DNA from: Corynebacterium sp. sy039
Lineage (GTDB): Bacteria; Actinomycetota; Actinomycetes; Mycobacteriales; Mycobacteriaceae
DNA: 64,000 bases
NCBI RefSeq assembly: GCF_007904105.1
Contig: NZ_CP042325.1
Location: 1,922,001 to 1,986,000, forward strand
Direction: 5' to 3'
The position numbers and the translations under genes are program-made. Below are positions 18,288 through 27,348 of the stretch, one piece after another. Numbering within the stretch: the first letter of the stretch is position 1; every line of letters starts with the position of its first letter. The notes beneath the pieces were generated by a model. That model was not told where the DNA came from, made no database searches, and was given only the letters and a program-made list of their open reading frames with translations.

Positions 18288-19133
18288 TTAGTTCACTTTC
18301 TCCACTTGGTCAAAGGTCAATTCCACTGGAGTTTCGCGTCCGAAGATAGACACCAGTGCTTGAATCTTGGCATTTTCTTGATCTATGTCAGAGATCGTCG
18401 CAGAAACACCTGCAAGCGCACCAGTCAAAATGGTAACCGCTTCACCTGGCTGGTAGTCCACAGCAACCTGTGGCTTCATGCTTTCCGTAGGCATTGCCAC
18501 GATCTTCTCACCTTCGGCATTGGTAGTTGCCTTGCCTTCGGTTTCTTCCACGTTCTCTTGTGGCATGAGGAACTTTGCAACGTCACGATGAGAAACTGGA
18601 GTAGCTGTACCTTCGTTACCAACGAAACTGGTCACGCCAGGAGTGTCTCGCACCACGGAACGCACTCTGTCGTCGAGATCCATACGCACCAAAACATAAC
18701 CCGGTAGTAACTTGCGTTTTACTAACTTGCGCTTGCCGTCGCGAATTTCTACAGCTTGCTCCACTGGCACGACAACATCGTAGATAGATTCCTCAACCTC
18801 AAGAGTCTGCGCACGCATATCGAGATTGGTTTTTACTTTATTCTCATATCCGGAATAACACTGAATAATGTACCATTGACCAGGTAGTTTCTTTAGGTCG
18901 CGGATATATTTACGCAACCGAGCACGATACTGAGCATCAGGCGTTTCTTCGCTTTCAGATTCAGCCTCAGCTATTTCTACGTCTGCTTCTTGAACAGGCT
19001 GCTCGACGACTTCCAATTCCGATGCCTCTTGCTCAAATTGCTGGGCTTCTTCTTGGCTTTCTTGCTCTAGCGTCTCTTTAGCAGCTTCACTAAAGACTGC
19101 GGCAAAACTGCCTTGTGCTTCATTCTCGCTCAT
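18288..19133 (-). CDS. nusG: Transcription termination/antitermination factor NusG
   Basis: Binds RNA polymerase and links it to Rho and the ribosome. The NGN domain runs from 'PGQWYIIQCYSGYENKV' (about residue 83) to 'LLPGYVLVRMDLDD', and the KOW domain is at the end ('PGEAVTILTGALAGVSATI', 'ETPVELTFDQVEKV'). 281 residues is long because of a roughly 75-residue Glu-rich acidic N-terminal extension, known in actinobacterial NusG. AAGGAG precedes the ATG. It follows secE in the usual order. Confidence 0.96.
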   Translation of the reverse strand: MSENEAQGSFAAVFSEAAKETLEQESQEEAQQFEQEASELEVVEQPVQEADVEIAEAESESEETPDAQYRARLRKYIRDLKKLPGQWYIIQCYSGYENKVKTNLDMRAQTLEVEESIYDVVVPVEQAVEIRDGKRKLVKRKLLPGYVLVRMDLDDRVRSVVRDTPGVTSFVGNEGTATPVSHRDVAKFLMPQENVEETEGKATTNAEGEKIVAMPTESMKPQVAVDYQPGEAVTILTGALAGVSATISDIDQENAKIQALVSIFGRETPVELTFDQVEKVN

Positions 19134-19292
19134 TGTGCTACTCCTTTTTCATTTTTCATTCATTAGGCATATACGACACTACCATGTGCATATCACGCTT
19201 ATGTTCTGGTTAGATTCAATGAATTATCCCGCCGTTTCACTAGATGAACTAGGAAAATACGACGGGATAATAACGTTATGTACCCATAATAG

Positions 19293-19613
19293 CTATGGGG
19301 TAAATATCTTCTCAACTCCAAGCCCGGCAAGGAAATCCACACCGGAGACTAATGCGGTCATAGCGATAAGAAAACCAAAGGTAATGAGAGTGTAATTGAC
19401 CATTTGGCGACCAGTAGGCCAAATGACCTTGCGCATCTCTTTGCCTACCTCAGGGAAGAAATGAGCAATGCTATTCTTCTTCTCTGAATCCGCACTACCG
19501 CTAACGCTCACGCGTTTAGCTTCCATGTCAGCAGTGGAAGTGGTGCTTACACCCGCAAGCTGACGCTTACCTGTTGGACGTGCAGCACTTTTGACTTGCT
19601 GTTCTTCCGACAT
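19293..19613 (-). CDS. secE: Preprotein translocase subunit SecE
   Basis: Essential small subunit of the SecYEG channel. A polar N-terminal extension of about 50 residues precedes the conserved amphipathic helix 'FFPEVGKEMRKVIWPTGRQ' and one membrane span ('LITFGFLIAMTALVSGVDFL'). 106 residues. It is followed by nusG in the standard arrangement, with tRNA-Trp 148 bases upstream. Confidence 0.95.
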   Translation of the reverse strand: MSEEQQVKSAARPTGKRQLAGVSTTSTADMEAKRVSVSGSADSEKKNSIAHFFPEVGKEMRKVIWPTGRQMVNYTLITFGFLIAMTALVSGVDFLAGLGVEKIFTP

Positions 19614-19760
19614 GGCACTCCTAAACCCTTAAATAATTGAGATTTCTAAAATAGGACAACATGACAACTATAGCAAAAAGCGACATACTGCCCAATCCTG
19701 CATATGCAAAATGCCGGCCATCTCCCATATAGCAAGGATATGACCAGCATTAATACCTGG

Positions 19761-19833
<73 letters not shown>

Positions 19834-19860
19834 ATGGTACAGAAGAAAAAAATTTCCTCG

Positions 19861-19932
19861 TAGCGATGGCGAGAATTGAACTCGCGACACAGCGATTATG
19901 AGTCGCTTGCTCTACCACTGAGCTACACCGCC
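19861..19932 (-). tRNA. tRNA-Met (anticodon CAT)
   Basis: Acceptor GGCGGTG pairs with CATCGCT (two G-T pairs). The anticodon loop is CTCATAA with CAT. A normal D-arm TAGCTCAGTGGTAGAGC and T-arm are present. The weak first pair G-T and absence of the three initiator G-C pairs suggest the elongator form; a CAT modified to read ATA (Ile) is a less likely option. Confidence 0.93.
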
Positions 19933-19964
19933 AAAGTTGTTAGAACGACCTGTTAAAACAACAG

Positions 19965-20037
19965 AGCCCCCTGACAGAATCGAACTGTCGACCTTTTCCT
20001 TACCATGGAAACGCTCTGCCGACTGAGCTAAGGGGGC
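19965..20037 (-). tRNA. tRNA-Thr (anticodon GGT)
   Basis: Acceptor GCCCCCT pairs with AGGGGGC. The anticodon stem TTTCC/GGAAA encloses ATGGTAA, giving GGT. The T-arm contains AGTTCGATTCT. It forms a cluster with tRNA-Met and tRNA-Trp on the minus strand. Confidence 0.95.
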
Positions 20038-20178
20038 GAAGTTTCACACCAGACTCAAGCAAAAACTGCCTAAGACTTTCCTTGAAAACCTCCAAAAGAT
20101 TACCCCGAATGAAAGCAAGAATACAAATCGCCTGCATAACACTTATTTTCATTCGGGAAACACTCAACACCCTACGGC

Positions 20179-22128
20179 TTAAACACTCTCAGAAGTATGT
20201 GCAGCACGCTCAACAGATGTCACCTCAGATACGCAAGCAACCACATCACTAGCACTCTGTGCTGCTAATACACGTTCTCGGAAGTCAGTTTTCGTGAGCG
20301 CAGCAGCCAACTTTGCCAGAATTTTTAAGTGCTGCTTAGCCGCACTATCTGGCACTGCAATGAAAAAGACAAGATTGACTGGTTTCTCATCTGGAGCCGC
20401 CCAATCAATTGGTTCACGCAAGCGAGCCACAGCGAGAACTGGATGCGTTACCGCAGCTGTCTTAGCGTGTGGAATTGCAACACCGTCGCCAACGGCAGTG
20501 CTGAACTTTGCTTCACGCTCCACCGCGGCACTAAGTACCTGGTTTTTATCGCGCACACGATCAGCGCTGGCGTCGATAAGCGCACGCAATACACCATCTC
20601 GATCAGATTCTTCTAAATCCAAGAGCACTGTTTGTTCACGTAATAATCGCTCATCTTGCTCTTTGTTTTCTTTATCCTCTTTGCCGCGGCTAAAAGCAAT
20701 ACCAACCAGCATAACTGCCACAGTAGTGGCAACACCTGCTGCGAGAGCAAGGAAAAATTGCACTACCCCATCCACAGCGCCGACCACGGCAACAATAGGA
20801 CCCCCATGCATGACATTATCGCCCACGCCCAACACGCCAGCGACCGCACCTGCTACGGCACCACCAAGCACGTTGGCAGGAATAGCTTGCAGTGGTCTAG
20901 CCGCAGCAAGAGGAATCGCCCCCTCGGTCAGACCGAAAAATCCCATGAGCAACGCAGCAGTTCCAGCATTACGCTCCGACTCATTAAACCACTGACGACG
21001 AATAAAGGTTGCCAATCCTAGCGCCAGAGGCGGAACAGAAATAGCTGCCGCAACCATACCCATAGGGTGTGGATTACCAGCGGCAATGAGCCCCCCACCA
21101 AAGAGAAACGCAGTTTTATTGAATGGTCCACCCATGTCAAAAGCAATCATGGCACCGAGTACAGCGCCAAGGATGACCACTGAGCCACCGTCGAGAGTTT
21201 TCAGTGCCTGAGTAAGCGACTCAAAGAGTGCCGCCACCGGATGCCCAATAACAAAAATGAACAATAAGCCCACAATCAACGTGGTGAAGATCGGAATAAT
21301 GATAATGGGCATAATTGGTGCAATAAACTTATTGACCGGTATTTTTCGGATGCCCAGAGCCACATACCCAGAAAGCACACCAGCAATAATGCCGCCAATA
21401 AACCCAGTACCCGCCTCGGAATCATAAAGCGAGCCTGTCACTGCCACCATGCCTGTAATAAAACCAGGAGCAAGACCAGGGCGATCAGCAATACCAACTG
21501 AAATATACGCCGAGAGAACTGGCACCATAAGGCTAAACGCCAACACCCCTAGTTGCTCAATTGTCGACCAAAAAGAGCCCTCAGGCACCACCAATCCCTG
21601 TGCCGTCGGTTCACCACCCAGAGAAAGCGCGAATGCCAGTAACAATCCGCCTGTCACAACGAATGGAATCATATACGACACACCATTCATCAGCGCTTGA
21701 TAGGTATTATGCCCCACTGCACGAATCGACATCCCACCAGCAGTACCCCCGCCGGCTACCGCATGAGCAGAATCAGCCTGCGCACCAACTCCAGCACCCC
21801 CGACACCAGCCAAAACTGGAGCTTCTAATGCCTGCTCAAGTAACTGCTGTGGACGTTTAATTGCCTCATCGACGCTCACCGTTAATACCGGTTTAGCAAT
21901 AAACCGATCCTTAGCAATAACAACATCAGCGGCTATGAGCACAGCTGCAGCTCGTTCTATATCTGCCGAGCTAAACGCTCCCTCAACACCAATAGAGCCA
22001 TGCGTCTCAATTTTCAACTCGACACCAGCGTCTTGTGCTGCTGCCTCAAGTTTTTCTGCTGCCATATACGTATGTGCGATACCCGTCGGACAAGCAGTAA
22101 TGGCAAGAACCAAAGGTTTTTCCGTCAT
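20179..22128 (-). CDS. fruA: PTS fructose-type permease, EIIB-EIIC-EIIA fusion
   Basis: Phosphotransferase permease importing and phosphorylating a ketose, probably fructose to fructose-1-phosphate. The N-terminal EIIB has its phospho-Cys in 'LAITACPTGIAHTYMA'. The central EIIC has about 10 membrane helices ('MSYMIPFVVTGGLLLAFA'-like segment, 'PFNKTAFLFGGG'). The C-terminal EIIA has its phospho-His in 'GVAIPHAKTAAV'. ATG 22128 is chosen because the IIB domain begins right there. TAGAGT ends 7 bases before it, with no Shine-Dalgarno, so the mRNA may be leaderless. No 1-phosphofructokinase or DeoR-type regulator gene is adjacent, unlike the classical fru operon. Confidence 0.9.
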   Translation of the reverse strand: MTEKPLVLAITACPTGIAHTYMAAEKLEAAAQDAGVELKIETHGSIGVEGAFSSADIERAAAVLIAADVVIAKDRFIAKPVLTVSVDEAIKRPQQLLEQALEAPVLAGVGGAGVGAQADSAHAVAGGGTAGGMSIRAVGHNTYQALMNGVSYMIPFVVTGGLLLAFALSLGGEPTAQGLVVPEGSFWSTIEQLGVLAFSLMVPVLSAYISVGIADRPGLAPGFITGMVAVTGSLYDSEAGTGFIGGIIAGVLSGYVALGIRKIPVNKFIAPIMPIIIIPIFTTLIVGLLFIFVIGHPVAALFESLTQALKTLDGGSVVILGAVLGAMIAFDMGGPFNKTAFLFGGGLIAAGNPHPMGMVAAAISVPPLALGLATFIRRQWFNESERNAGTAALLMGFFGLTEGAIPLAAARPLQAIPANVLGGAVAGAVAGVLGVGDNVMHGGPIVAVVGAVDGVVQFFLALAAGVATTVAVMLVGIAFSRGKEDKENKEQDERLLREQTVLLDLEESDRDGVLRALIDASADRVRDKNQVLSAAVEREAKFSTAVGDGVAIPHAKTAAVTHPVLAVARLREPIDWAAPDEKPVNLVFFIAVPDSAAKQHLKILAKLAAALTKTDFRERVLAAQSASDVVACVSEVTSVERAAHTSESV

Positions 22129-22196
22129 GGCTAAAACTCTAGCAGCCTCACCCGACAGACAAGGGGTAATAGGGTCAAGGAGCAAACCAGAGCTAA

Positions 22197-22229
22197 ACAA
22201 AAAGCGTGATGATCTTCATCATCACGCTT
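22197..22229 (-). terminator. Terminator after tRNA-Tyr
   Basis: Eleven-base perfect stem (AAGCGTGATGA/TCATCACGCTT as read on the minus strand from the tRNA end) followed by TTTTTG, directly after the tRNA-Tyr CCA. Confidence 0.85.
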
Positions 22230-22233
22230 CTGG

Positions 22234-22315
22234 TGCCAGGTAGAAGATTCGAACTTCTGTAGGCAATGCCGACGGATTTACAGTCCGCTCCCTTTGGCCG
22301 CTCGGGCAACCTGGC
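22234..22315 (-). tRNA. tRNA-Tyr (anticodon GTA)
   Basis: Class II tRNA with a long variable arm. Acceptor GCCAGGT pairs with ACCTGGC. The anticodon stem CGGA/TCCG region has loop CTGTAAA, giving GTA. CCA is encoded at 22233-22231. Confidence 0.95.
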
Positions 22316-22420
22316 AACAACATGGCATAAATAATTATGCTCCGCTGCGATACATACTGTACTACGAACCCCTAGCATAAATGCAAATCAGCATGAAAAC
22401 AGCTAGTTTTCTCCCCTATT

Positions 22421-23422
22421 TCACCCCACTCGGCTAACAGTAAATTGCGCCAAAGAACGCAATGCTTGGGTCGTGGCATTATCAGGAAGTTTTTTCAGAT
22501 GTTGCTCAGCAACACCAAGATAGTGATGAACGTCGTCGAGCGCGCGTTGCTTACCAGAAGACTGCGAGAGCAAATCAATCACATGGCTAACCGTGCGCTC
22601 ATCATGAATTGGACCAGTGAGAATCTCACGCAATTGCTCGCCAATAGGGGAATCCTCTTCCAGAGCATAGAGCACAGGCAAGGTAAACACGCCTTCGCGC
22701 AAATCAGTTCCAGGTATTTTTCCCGACTCAGCGCTATGAGAGAAAATATCAATAAAATCATCAACAATCTGGAAAACCATACCAATTGCCGCACCATAGC
22801 CACGCAATGCGTCGATATGCTCCTGAGAAGCACCTGAGTGAAGGCTGCCGAGATACCCGGCCGAAGCGATAAGCACACCCGTTTTCTCTTCAATGACTTT
22901 CATATAATGCGCAACAGAGTTGCTCTCACCAGCACCGATAGTTTCTCGCATTTGGCCGGTAACCAAAACACCAAATGTCTCAGCAAAATGCAGCACAGTA
23001 GGAATACCCAGCTCCCCCATCAGACGAGAGGCATGGGCAAGCAAAATATCCCCGGCAAGAATCGCAACAGAATTATCCCACCTAGCATTTGCACTCTCGA
23101 CGCCACGGCGTCGATCAGCCTCATCCATGACATCGTCATGATAGAGCGTGGCAAGATGAGTCATCTCTACCACGGCAGCAGCTTTGATAACATCCTCGCA
23201 CAATGGTTTTGTGCCATAGTTGGACGCGAGCAGAGCAAACATCGGGCGAAAACGTTTCCCGCCTGCTTGAGCAAGGTGCAACACCTTATCCGTAATAAAA
23301 TCTGCGCCTTTATTGAGCTCTCGGTAGAGTAGTTCTTCTACCTCACCAAGCCCCTGATTAATGCGCGCATTGAGTTCACTATCACCAAGATCAACTCTTG
23401 CCCCGACTGCGCCATTACTCAT
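22421..23422 (-). CDS. Trans-polyprenyl diphosphate synthase (menaquinone side chain)
   Basis: Elongates isoprenyl diphosphates with IPP to the C40-C45 chain used by MenA. Both Asp-rich motifs are present: 'LYHDDVMDEADRRRG' (about residue 97) and 'VFQIVDDFIDIF' (about residue 220); 'GGKRFRPM' and 'ILAGDILLAHA' are family marks. 333 residues. It is divergent from menJ, the same pairing as the polyprenyl synthase/menaquinone reductase genes of mycobacteria. Product length cannot be read from sequence. Confidence 0.92.
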   Translation of the reverse strand: MSNGAVGARVDLGDSELNARINQGLGEVEELLYRELNKGADFITDKVLHLAQAGGKRFRPMFALLASNYGTKPLCEDVIKAAAVVEMTHLATLYHDDVMDEADRRRGVESANARWDNSVAILAGDILLAHASRLMGELGIPTVLHFAETFGVLVTGQMRETIGAGESNSVAHYMKVIEEKTGVLIASAGYLGSLHSGASQEHIDALRGYGAAIGMVFQIVDDFIDIFSHSAESGKIPGTDLREGVFTLPVLYALEEDSPIGEQLREILTGPIHDERTVSHVIDLLSQSSGKQRALDDVHHYLGVAEQHLKKLPDNATTQALRSLAQFTVSRVG

Positions 23423-23562
23423 GCTTATTCAAGCCCTCATTCATATTTAACGACATGACTATTATCAACTACCTAACTTAACATCACGATGAGCTTTTTA
23501 ATAAGTTTAATGAGTACAAAATCATCAGCAGTATTAGCAATGAGAAAAGATAACCTGACACA

Positions 23563-24882
23563 ATGAGTAGTGTGAGTAAGCAAAACCAGAGCACCACCAC
23601 TGAAAACACAAGGAACGCAACCGCAACAGAAAAGCAAACCACGCAGTCGCATATCACCACAGATGTCCTGATTGTCGGAGCAGGTCCTGCCGGTAGCGCT
23701 GCAGCGATTCATAGCGCTCAGCGTGGTTTTCATACGGTACTCGTCGATATGGCAAATTTTCCACGAGATAAAACGTGTGGCGATGGTCTTACCCCGCGCG
23801 CAATCAGCGAACTCGCTCAACTAGGGCTTGCCCGCACCATTACTGACGCATACACCTCTCAGGGATTGAAACTGCATGGCTTTGGCGGAAGCGTTACTGC
23901 CCCGTGGCATGACTCAACCTATGGCACCATTGGCTCAGCAATGCCCCGAGTGCAATTCGACCAACTCCTCTTTGATCGCGCGTGCTCCATGCCCGAAGTA
24001 CAGCCACTCACCGGAAGCGCAGCAGTAAAAGTAGAGCTAGAAGGTCATATTCGTAGCGTAGAGCTTGCCGACGGCACCCGTATCTTCCCTCGCTTTGTGA
24101 TTGTCGCAGATGGAGTACGCTCCACATTTGGCAAACTTTTAGGGCGCACATGGCACCGAGGCGAAGTATATGGCATTGCCGCACGCTCCTACTGCACTAC
24201 CCCCTATGCAGATGAGCCGTGGATTCATTCTCATCTAGAACTACGCGCCCCAGATAATAGCGTTCAGCCTGGTTATGGCTGGATTTTCCCTTTAGGTGCC
24301 CACAATGGCACGGCTAATGTTGGCTGTGGCGCACTATCGACGGCAAAAAGACCAGCAAAAATTAACACCAAAAAGCTACTCGCGCACTATGTATCCCAAA
24401 CAAGTGACCAGTGGCATTTTGGTACCCCACAACAGGTCACTTCTGCCCTTTTGCCTATGGGGGGTGCTGTCAGCAATGTCGCAGGTGCTAATTGGTTACT
24501 CATTGGCGACGCCGCCGCCTGCGTCAACCCGCTCAATGGCGAAGGAATTGACTATGGACTAGAAACAGCCCGGTTGGGCGTCGAACTGCTTGGGGAGCAT
24601 AAAGACCTCACATTCATCTGGGGGCAAACCTTACGTGACCACTATGGTGAAGCATTTTTATTAGCTCGAACTGCGGCCAGGTTACTCACCTATCCCCAGT
24701 TTTTACCCGTGGTTGGACCACTTGCCTTAGGCAAGCCCTTCGGCTCCTTGCTCATGCCAGCAGCAGCACGACTGATGGGTAACCTAGTGAGCGAACACGA
24801 CAAGGATATCGTCGCTAGAGCATGGCGCTTGAGTGCGAAAACCATTGGAAAACTCCGCGGGAATACCCCATTATGGAGCTAA
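23563..24882 (+). CDS. menJ: Menaquinone reductase / geranylgeranyl reductase family
   Basis: FAD enzyme that saturates one isoprene unit of menaquinone, giving MK-n(H2). The Rossmann motif is 'DVLIVGAGPAGSAAAIHS' (from residue 34), the second FAD-binding stretch 'GDAAACVNPLNGEGIDYGL' (about residue 311), and the substrate-loop 'DKTCGDGLTPRA' is typical. 439 residues including a 30-residue polar leader rich in Thr/Gln. The ATG has no clear Shine-Dalgarno; a TAACCT element ends 7 bases upstream, so it may be leaderless. Position opposite the polyprenyl synthase supports MenJ over a chlorophyll-type reductase. Confidence 0.88.
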   Translation: MSSVSKQNQSTTTENTRNATATEKQTTQSHITTDVLIVGAGPAGSAAAIHSAQRGFHTVLVDMANFPRDKTCGDGLTPRAISELAQLGLARTITDAYTSQGLKLHGFGGSVTAPWHDSTYGTIGSAMPRVQFDQLLFDRACSMPEVQPLTGSAAVKVELEGHIRSVELADGTRIFPRFVIVADGVRSTFGKLLGRTWHRGEVYGIAARSYCTTPYADEPWIHSHLELRAPDNSVQPGYGWIFPLGAHNGTANVGCGALSTAKRPAKINTKKLLAHYVSQTSDQWHFGTPQQVTSALLPMGGAVSNVAGANWLLIGDAAACVNPLNGEGIDYGLETARLGVELLGEHKDLTFIWGQTLRDHYGEAFLLARTAARLLTYPQFLPVVGPLALGKPFGSLLMPAAARLMGNLVSEHDKDIVARAWRLSAKTIGKLRGNTPLWS

Positions 24883-24994
24883 TTTCTGGCTAGATAGGCA
24901 CGAAGATTGCCATAGTAGCTCATCACACGGTTATATAACACTAACAACTGGAATACCAGGGTGTCAGCGGATTCTTTATTAAGAAAGGATTGCT

Positions 24995-27064
24995 ATGAAA
25001 GATGCAATCGTGTCTGGGCTACAAAAGCTAGGCAAAGCACTCATGGGTGCAGTGGCAGTAATGCCTGTCGCCGCAATTCTCATGGGTATCGGATATTGGA
25101 TAGATCCCACAGGTTGGGGTGCAGATAATGTCGTTGCTTCGATACTCATTAACTCAGGTTCAGCAATCCTCGACAACCTGGGCTGGATTTTTGCCATTGC
25201 GCTATCTTTCGGCTTAGCAAAAGATAGCAATGGCGCCGCAGTCCTTTCTGGGTTCATCGGCTATGCCACAGTAACCAAACTTATCGGCCCAGATACTGTC
25301 GCCTCATACAAAGGCATCGACCCCGATTCCCTCAGTGGTGATGCAGCCGTCGATTGGGCAGCACAAGGTTGGGCAGCCATCAACGACAAAAATGTTTTTA
25401 TCGGCATCCTCGTAGGTATCTTGGCTGCATGGTGCTATAACCGCTTCCACACCACCACACTGCCTGACTTCCTCGCCTTCTTCTCCGGACGCAGGCTCGT
25501 ACCAATCCTGACCGCACTATTGTCCATTGCCCTTGCCGGTGTGCTCTACCTGCTCTGGCCCATTCTCTACAGCGGACTATTCAACTTCGGTCAGTGGATC
25601 CAAAGCATGGGTGCCCTTGGTGCCGGTATCTATGGTTTTATCAACCGTTTGCTCATCCCAACTGGACTCCACCACGCCCTTAACTCTATCTTCTGGTTTG
25701 ACGTAGTCGGCATCAACGACATTGGAAAATTCCTCGCTGGCGGTAGCACCATTGCAGATGCAACACAAGCAACCTCAGCAGCTACCTGCCCAGGCATCTG
25801 GGATCAAACCACCCGTACTTGCGAGGTAACTGGATATATCGGACGTTATCAGGCTGGTTTCTTCCCCATCATGATGTTTGGCCTACCAGGTGCTGCGCTT
25901 GCTATTTATTTACGATCGACTCCTGCGCGTCGAAAAGTAGTCGGCTCACTCATGTTTGCTGGTGCTCTTGCCTCTTTCTTCACTGGTGTCACCGAGCCGC
26001 TTGAGTTCTCCTTCATGTTTGTGGCTCCATTGCTTTATGTAGTGCACGCCCTCCTCACCGGACTATCCATGTTCATTGCTGCCTCATTGCACTGGACAGC
26101 AGGTTTTGGTTTCTCCGCAGGATTGGTCGATATGTTGCTTTCCGGACGCAACCCATTGGCTCATCAGTGGTGGATGCTCATTATCCTAGGGCTCATCTAC
26201 AGCGTGGTGTACTTTGTGGTGTTCTACTACCTCATTGGCATTTTCAAGTTGCGCACCCCAGGGCGTGAAGAAGAATCCGAGGACAATGACGCTCAAGAAA
26301 CAATTACTTCCGACGCTCCTACCTCCGACATTGCCCGCCGCATTATCGCAGGATTAGGTGGAGCCGAAAACATCACCAACTTTGACCACTGTGCTACACG
26401 ACTGCGTGTCACCGTGAGCGACTATCTCAAAGTCAATGAGAAAGAAATTAAAAAAGCTGGTGTCGCAGGGATTATTCGCCCATCCCAAAAGGCTGTACAA
26501 ATTGTCATCGGCCCTCAAGTGCAAACAATTTACGACGAAGCACAGCGACAACTCACCACTACCACCGACCAACCCAGCAACCTTCCAGCTCTCACTCTCC
26601 TCTCGCCTTTCGACGGCACCGCCATCCCATTGAGTGAGGTAGCCGACGAAGTATTCGCCAAGGAAATCGCCGGAGTCGGTGTTGCTGTGCAACCAAGTAC
26701 GCAGCAGGATTCTCTCATTGTTCATGCACCACTTGCAGGTAGAATAAGCACTATTCTCAAGACTAAGCACGCTCTTGCGATCCAAGGTGAAGAAAACCTC
26801 TCAGTCCTGATTCACTTTGGATTAGAAACAGTCAAGTTAGGCGGCGAAGGTTTTGAGTTGCTCGTCGAAAAAGGGCAAGAGGTACAAGCTGGGCAACCGC
26901 TCTTGCGTGTTGATATTGCTTTGCTCCGCAAGCACAATATCGACCTGACCACACCAATTGTGATCAGTGAGAAGAAAGCTATCAACACCATTGAAGGCAA
27001 CTATGGCGTAGTACACACTGGCGATCATATTGCCAAGGCGCATACGCACTCCATAGCGCGCTAA
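24995..27064 (+). CDS. nagE: PTS EIICBA permease, N-acetylglucosamine/glucose type
   Basis: Single-chain PTS permease of 689 residues. EIIC occupies the first 420 residues; 'IPTGLHHALNSIFWF' followed by 'GINDIGKFLAG' is the form seen in GlcNAc permeases. EIIB follows with the phospho-Cys in 'NFDHCATRLRVTV' (about residue 470). EIIA is last, with both active-site His ('KTKHALAI' and 'VLIHFGLETVKL'). GAAAGGA precedes the ATG. It stands alone, with no nagA/nagB nearby. GlcNAc is preferred, but glucose- and maltose-type members are close relatives and cannot be ruled out. Confidence 0.85.
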   Translation: MKDAIVSGLQKLGKALMGAVAVMPVAAILMGIGYWIDPTGWGADNVVASILINSGSAILDNLGWIFAIALSFGLAKDSNGAAVLSGFIGYATVTKLIGPDTVASYKGIDPDSLSGDAAVDWAAQGWAAINDKNVFIGILVGILAAWCYNRFHTTTLPDFLAFFSGRRLVPILTALLSIALAGVLYLLWPILYSGLFNFGQWIQSMGALGAGIYGFINRLLIPTGLHHALNSIFWFDVVGINDIGKFLAGGSTIADATQATSAATCPGIWDQTTRTCEVTGYIGRYQAGFFPIMMFGLPGAALAIYLRSTPARRKVVGSLMFAGALASFFTGVTEPLEFSFMFVAPLLYVVHALLTGLSMFIAASLHWTAGFGFSAGLVDMLLSGRNPLAHQWWMLIILGLIYSVVYFVVFYYLIGIFKLRTPGREEESEDNDAQETITSDAPTSDIARRIIAGLGGAENITNFDHCATRLRVTVSDYLKVNEKEIKKAGVAGIIRPSQKAVQIVIGPQVQTIYDEAQRQLTTTTDQPSNLPALTLLSPFDGTAIPLSEVADEVFAKEIAGVGVAVQPSTQQDSLIVHAPLAGRISTILKTKHALAIQGEENLSVLIHFGLETVKLGGEGFELLVEKGQEVQAGQPLLRVDIALLRKHNIDLTTPIVISEKKAINTIEGNYGVVHTGDHIAKAHTHSIAR

Positions 27065-27145
27065 TGCCTCTTACTGAATGCGATGAGTTACGTTTCTATT
27101 AGTTTCTCTTGCACGGCAGTATTGAGTTGTTTATTATTGAAGTTG

Positions 27146-27175
27146 AACCCTAGGGAATTGCCGTTCCCTAGAGTT
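27146..27175. terminator. Bidirectional hairpin between nagE-type gene and small-peptide gene
   Basis: CTAGGGAA (27150-27157) pairs with TTCCCTAG (27164-27171), extended outward by AAC/GTT. It lies about 80 bases after the PTS stop and just past the convergent small gene. There is no strong T-run, so termination is plausible but not certain. Confidence 0.5.
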
Positions 27176-27189
27176 AGTGAGTTGCCTCT

Positions 27190-27348
27190 CTAGTTAAAAA
27201 GTTCCTCCAAGAACTTAACTAGAGCAGTAACAAGTTTGATGACTCCAGTCGCTAGTTGTATTTTTTCCATTTTGCTAGCGTTGGAGTCTTTTGCTTTGTC
27301 ACTGGTAACAGGCTTCTCACCATGTGGTTCCTCACCTTTAGTAGCCAT
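27190..27348 (-). CDS. 52-residue amphipathic peptide, unknown family
   Basis: ATG 27348 is preceded by AGAGGAG at 6 bases, an ideal ribosome site. The product has a charged, flexible N-terminal half (MATKGEEPHGEKPVTSDKAK at the start) and a C-terminal half, from Met27 to Asn52, that forms a regular amphipathic helix ('GVIKLVTALVKFLEELF'). There is no signal peptide and net charge is near zero. Size and helix resemble corynebacterial PorA/PorH channel peptides or phenol-soluble modulins, but I see no sequence identity to any that I remember. The 3' end, including the stop codon, lies in a strong inverted repeat (CTCTAGTT...AACTAGAG, 27188-27224). The leader is structured and has its own promoter. 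Confidence 0.6.
   Translation of the reverse strand: MATKGEEPHGEKPVTSDKAKDSNASKMEKIQLATGVIKLVTALVKFLEELFN

Noticed and set aside
19861..19932. Initiator tRNA-fMet
   Set aside because: The anticodon stem lacks the three consecutive G-C pairs typical of initiators; elongator tRNA-Met is the better call.
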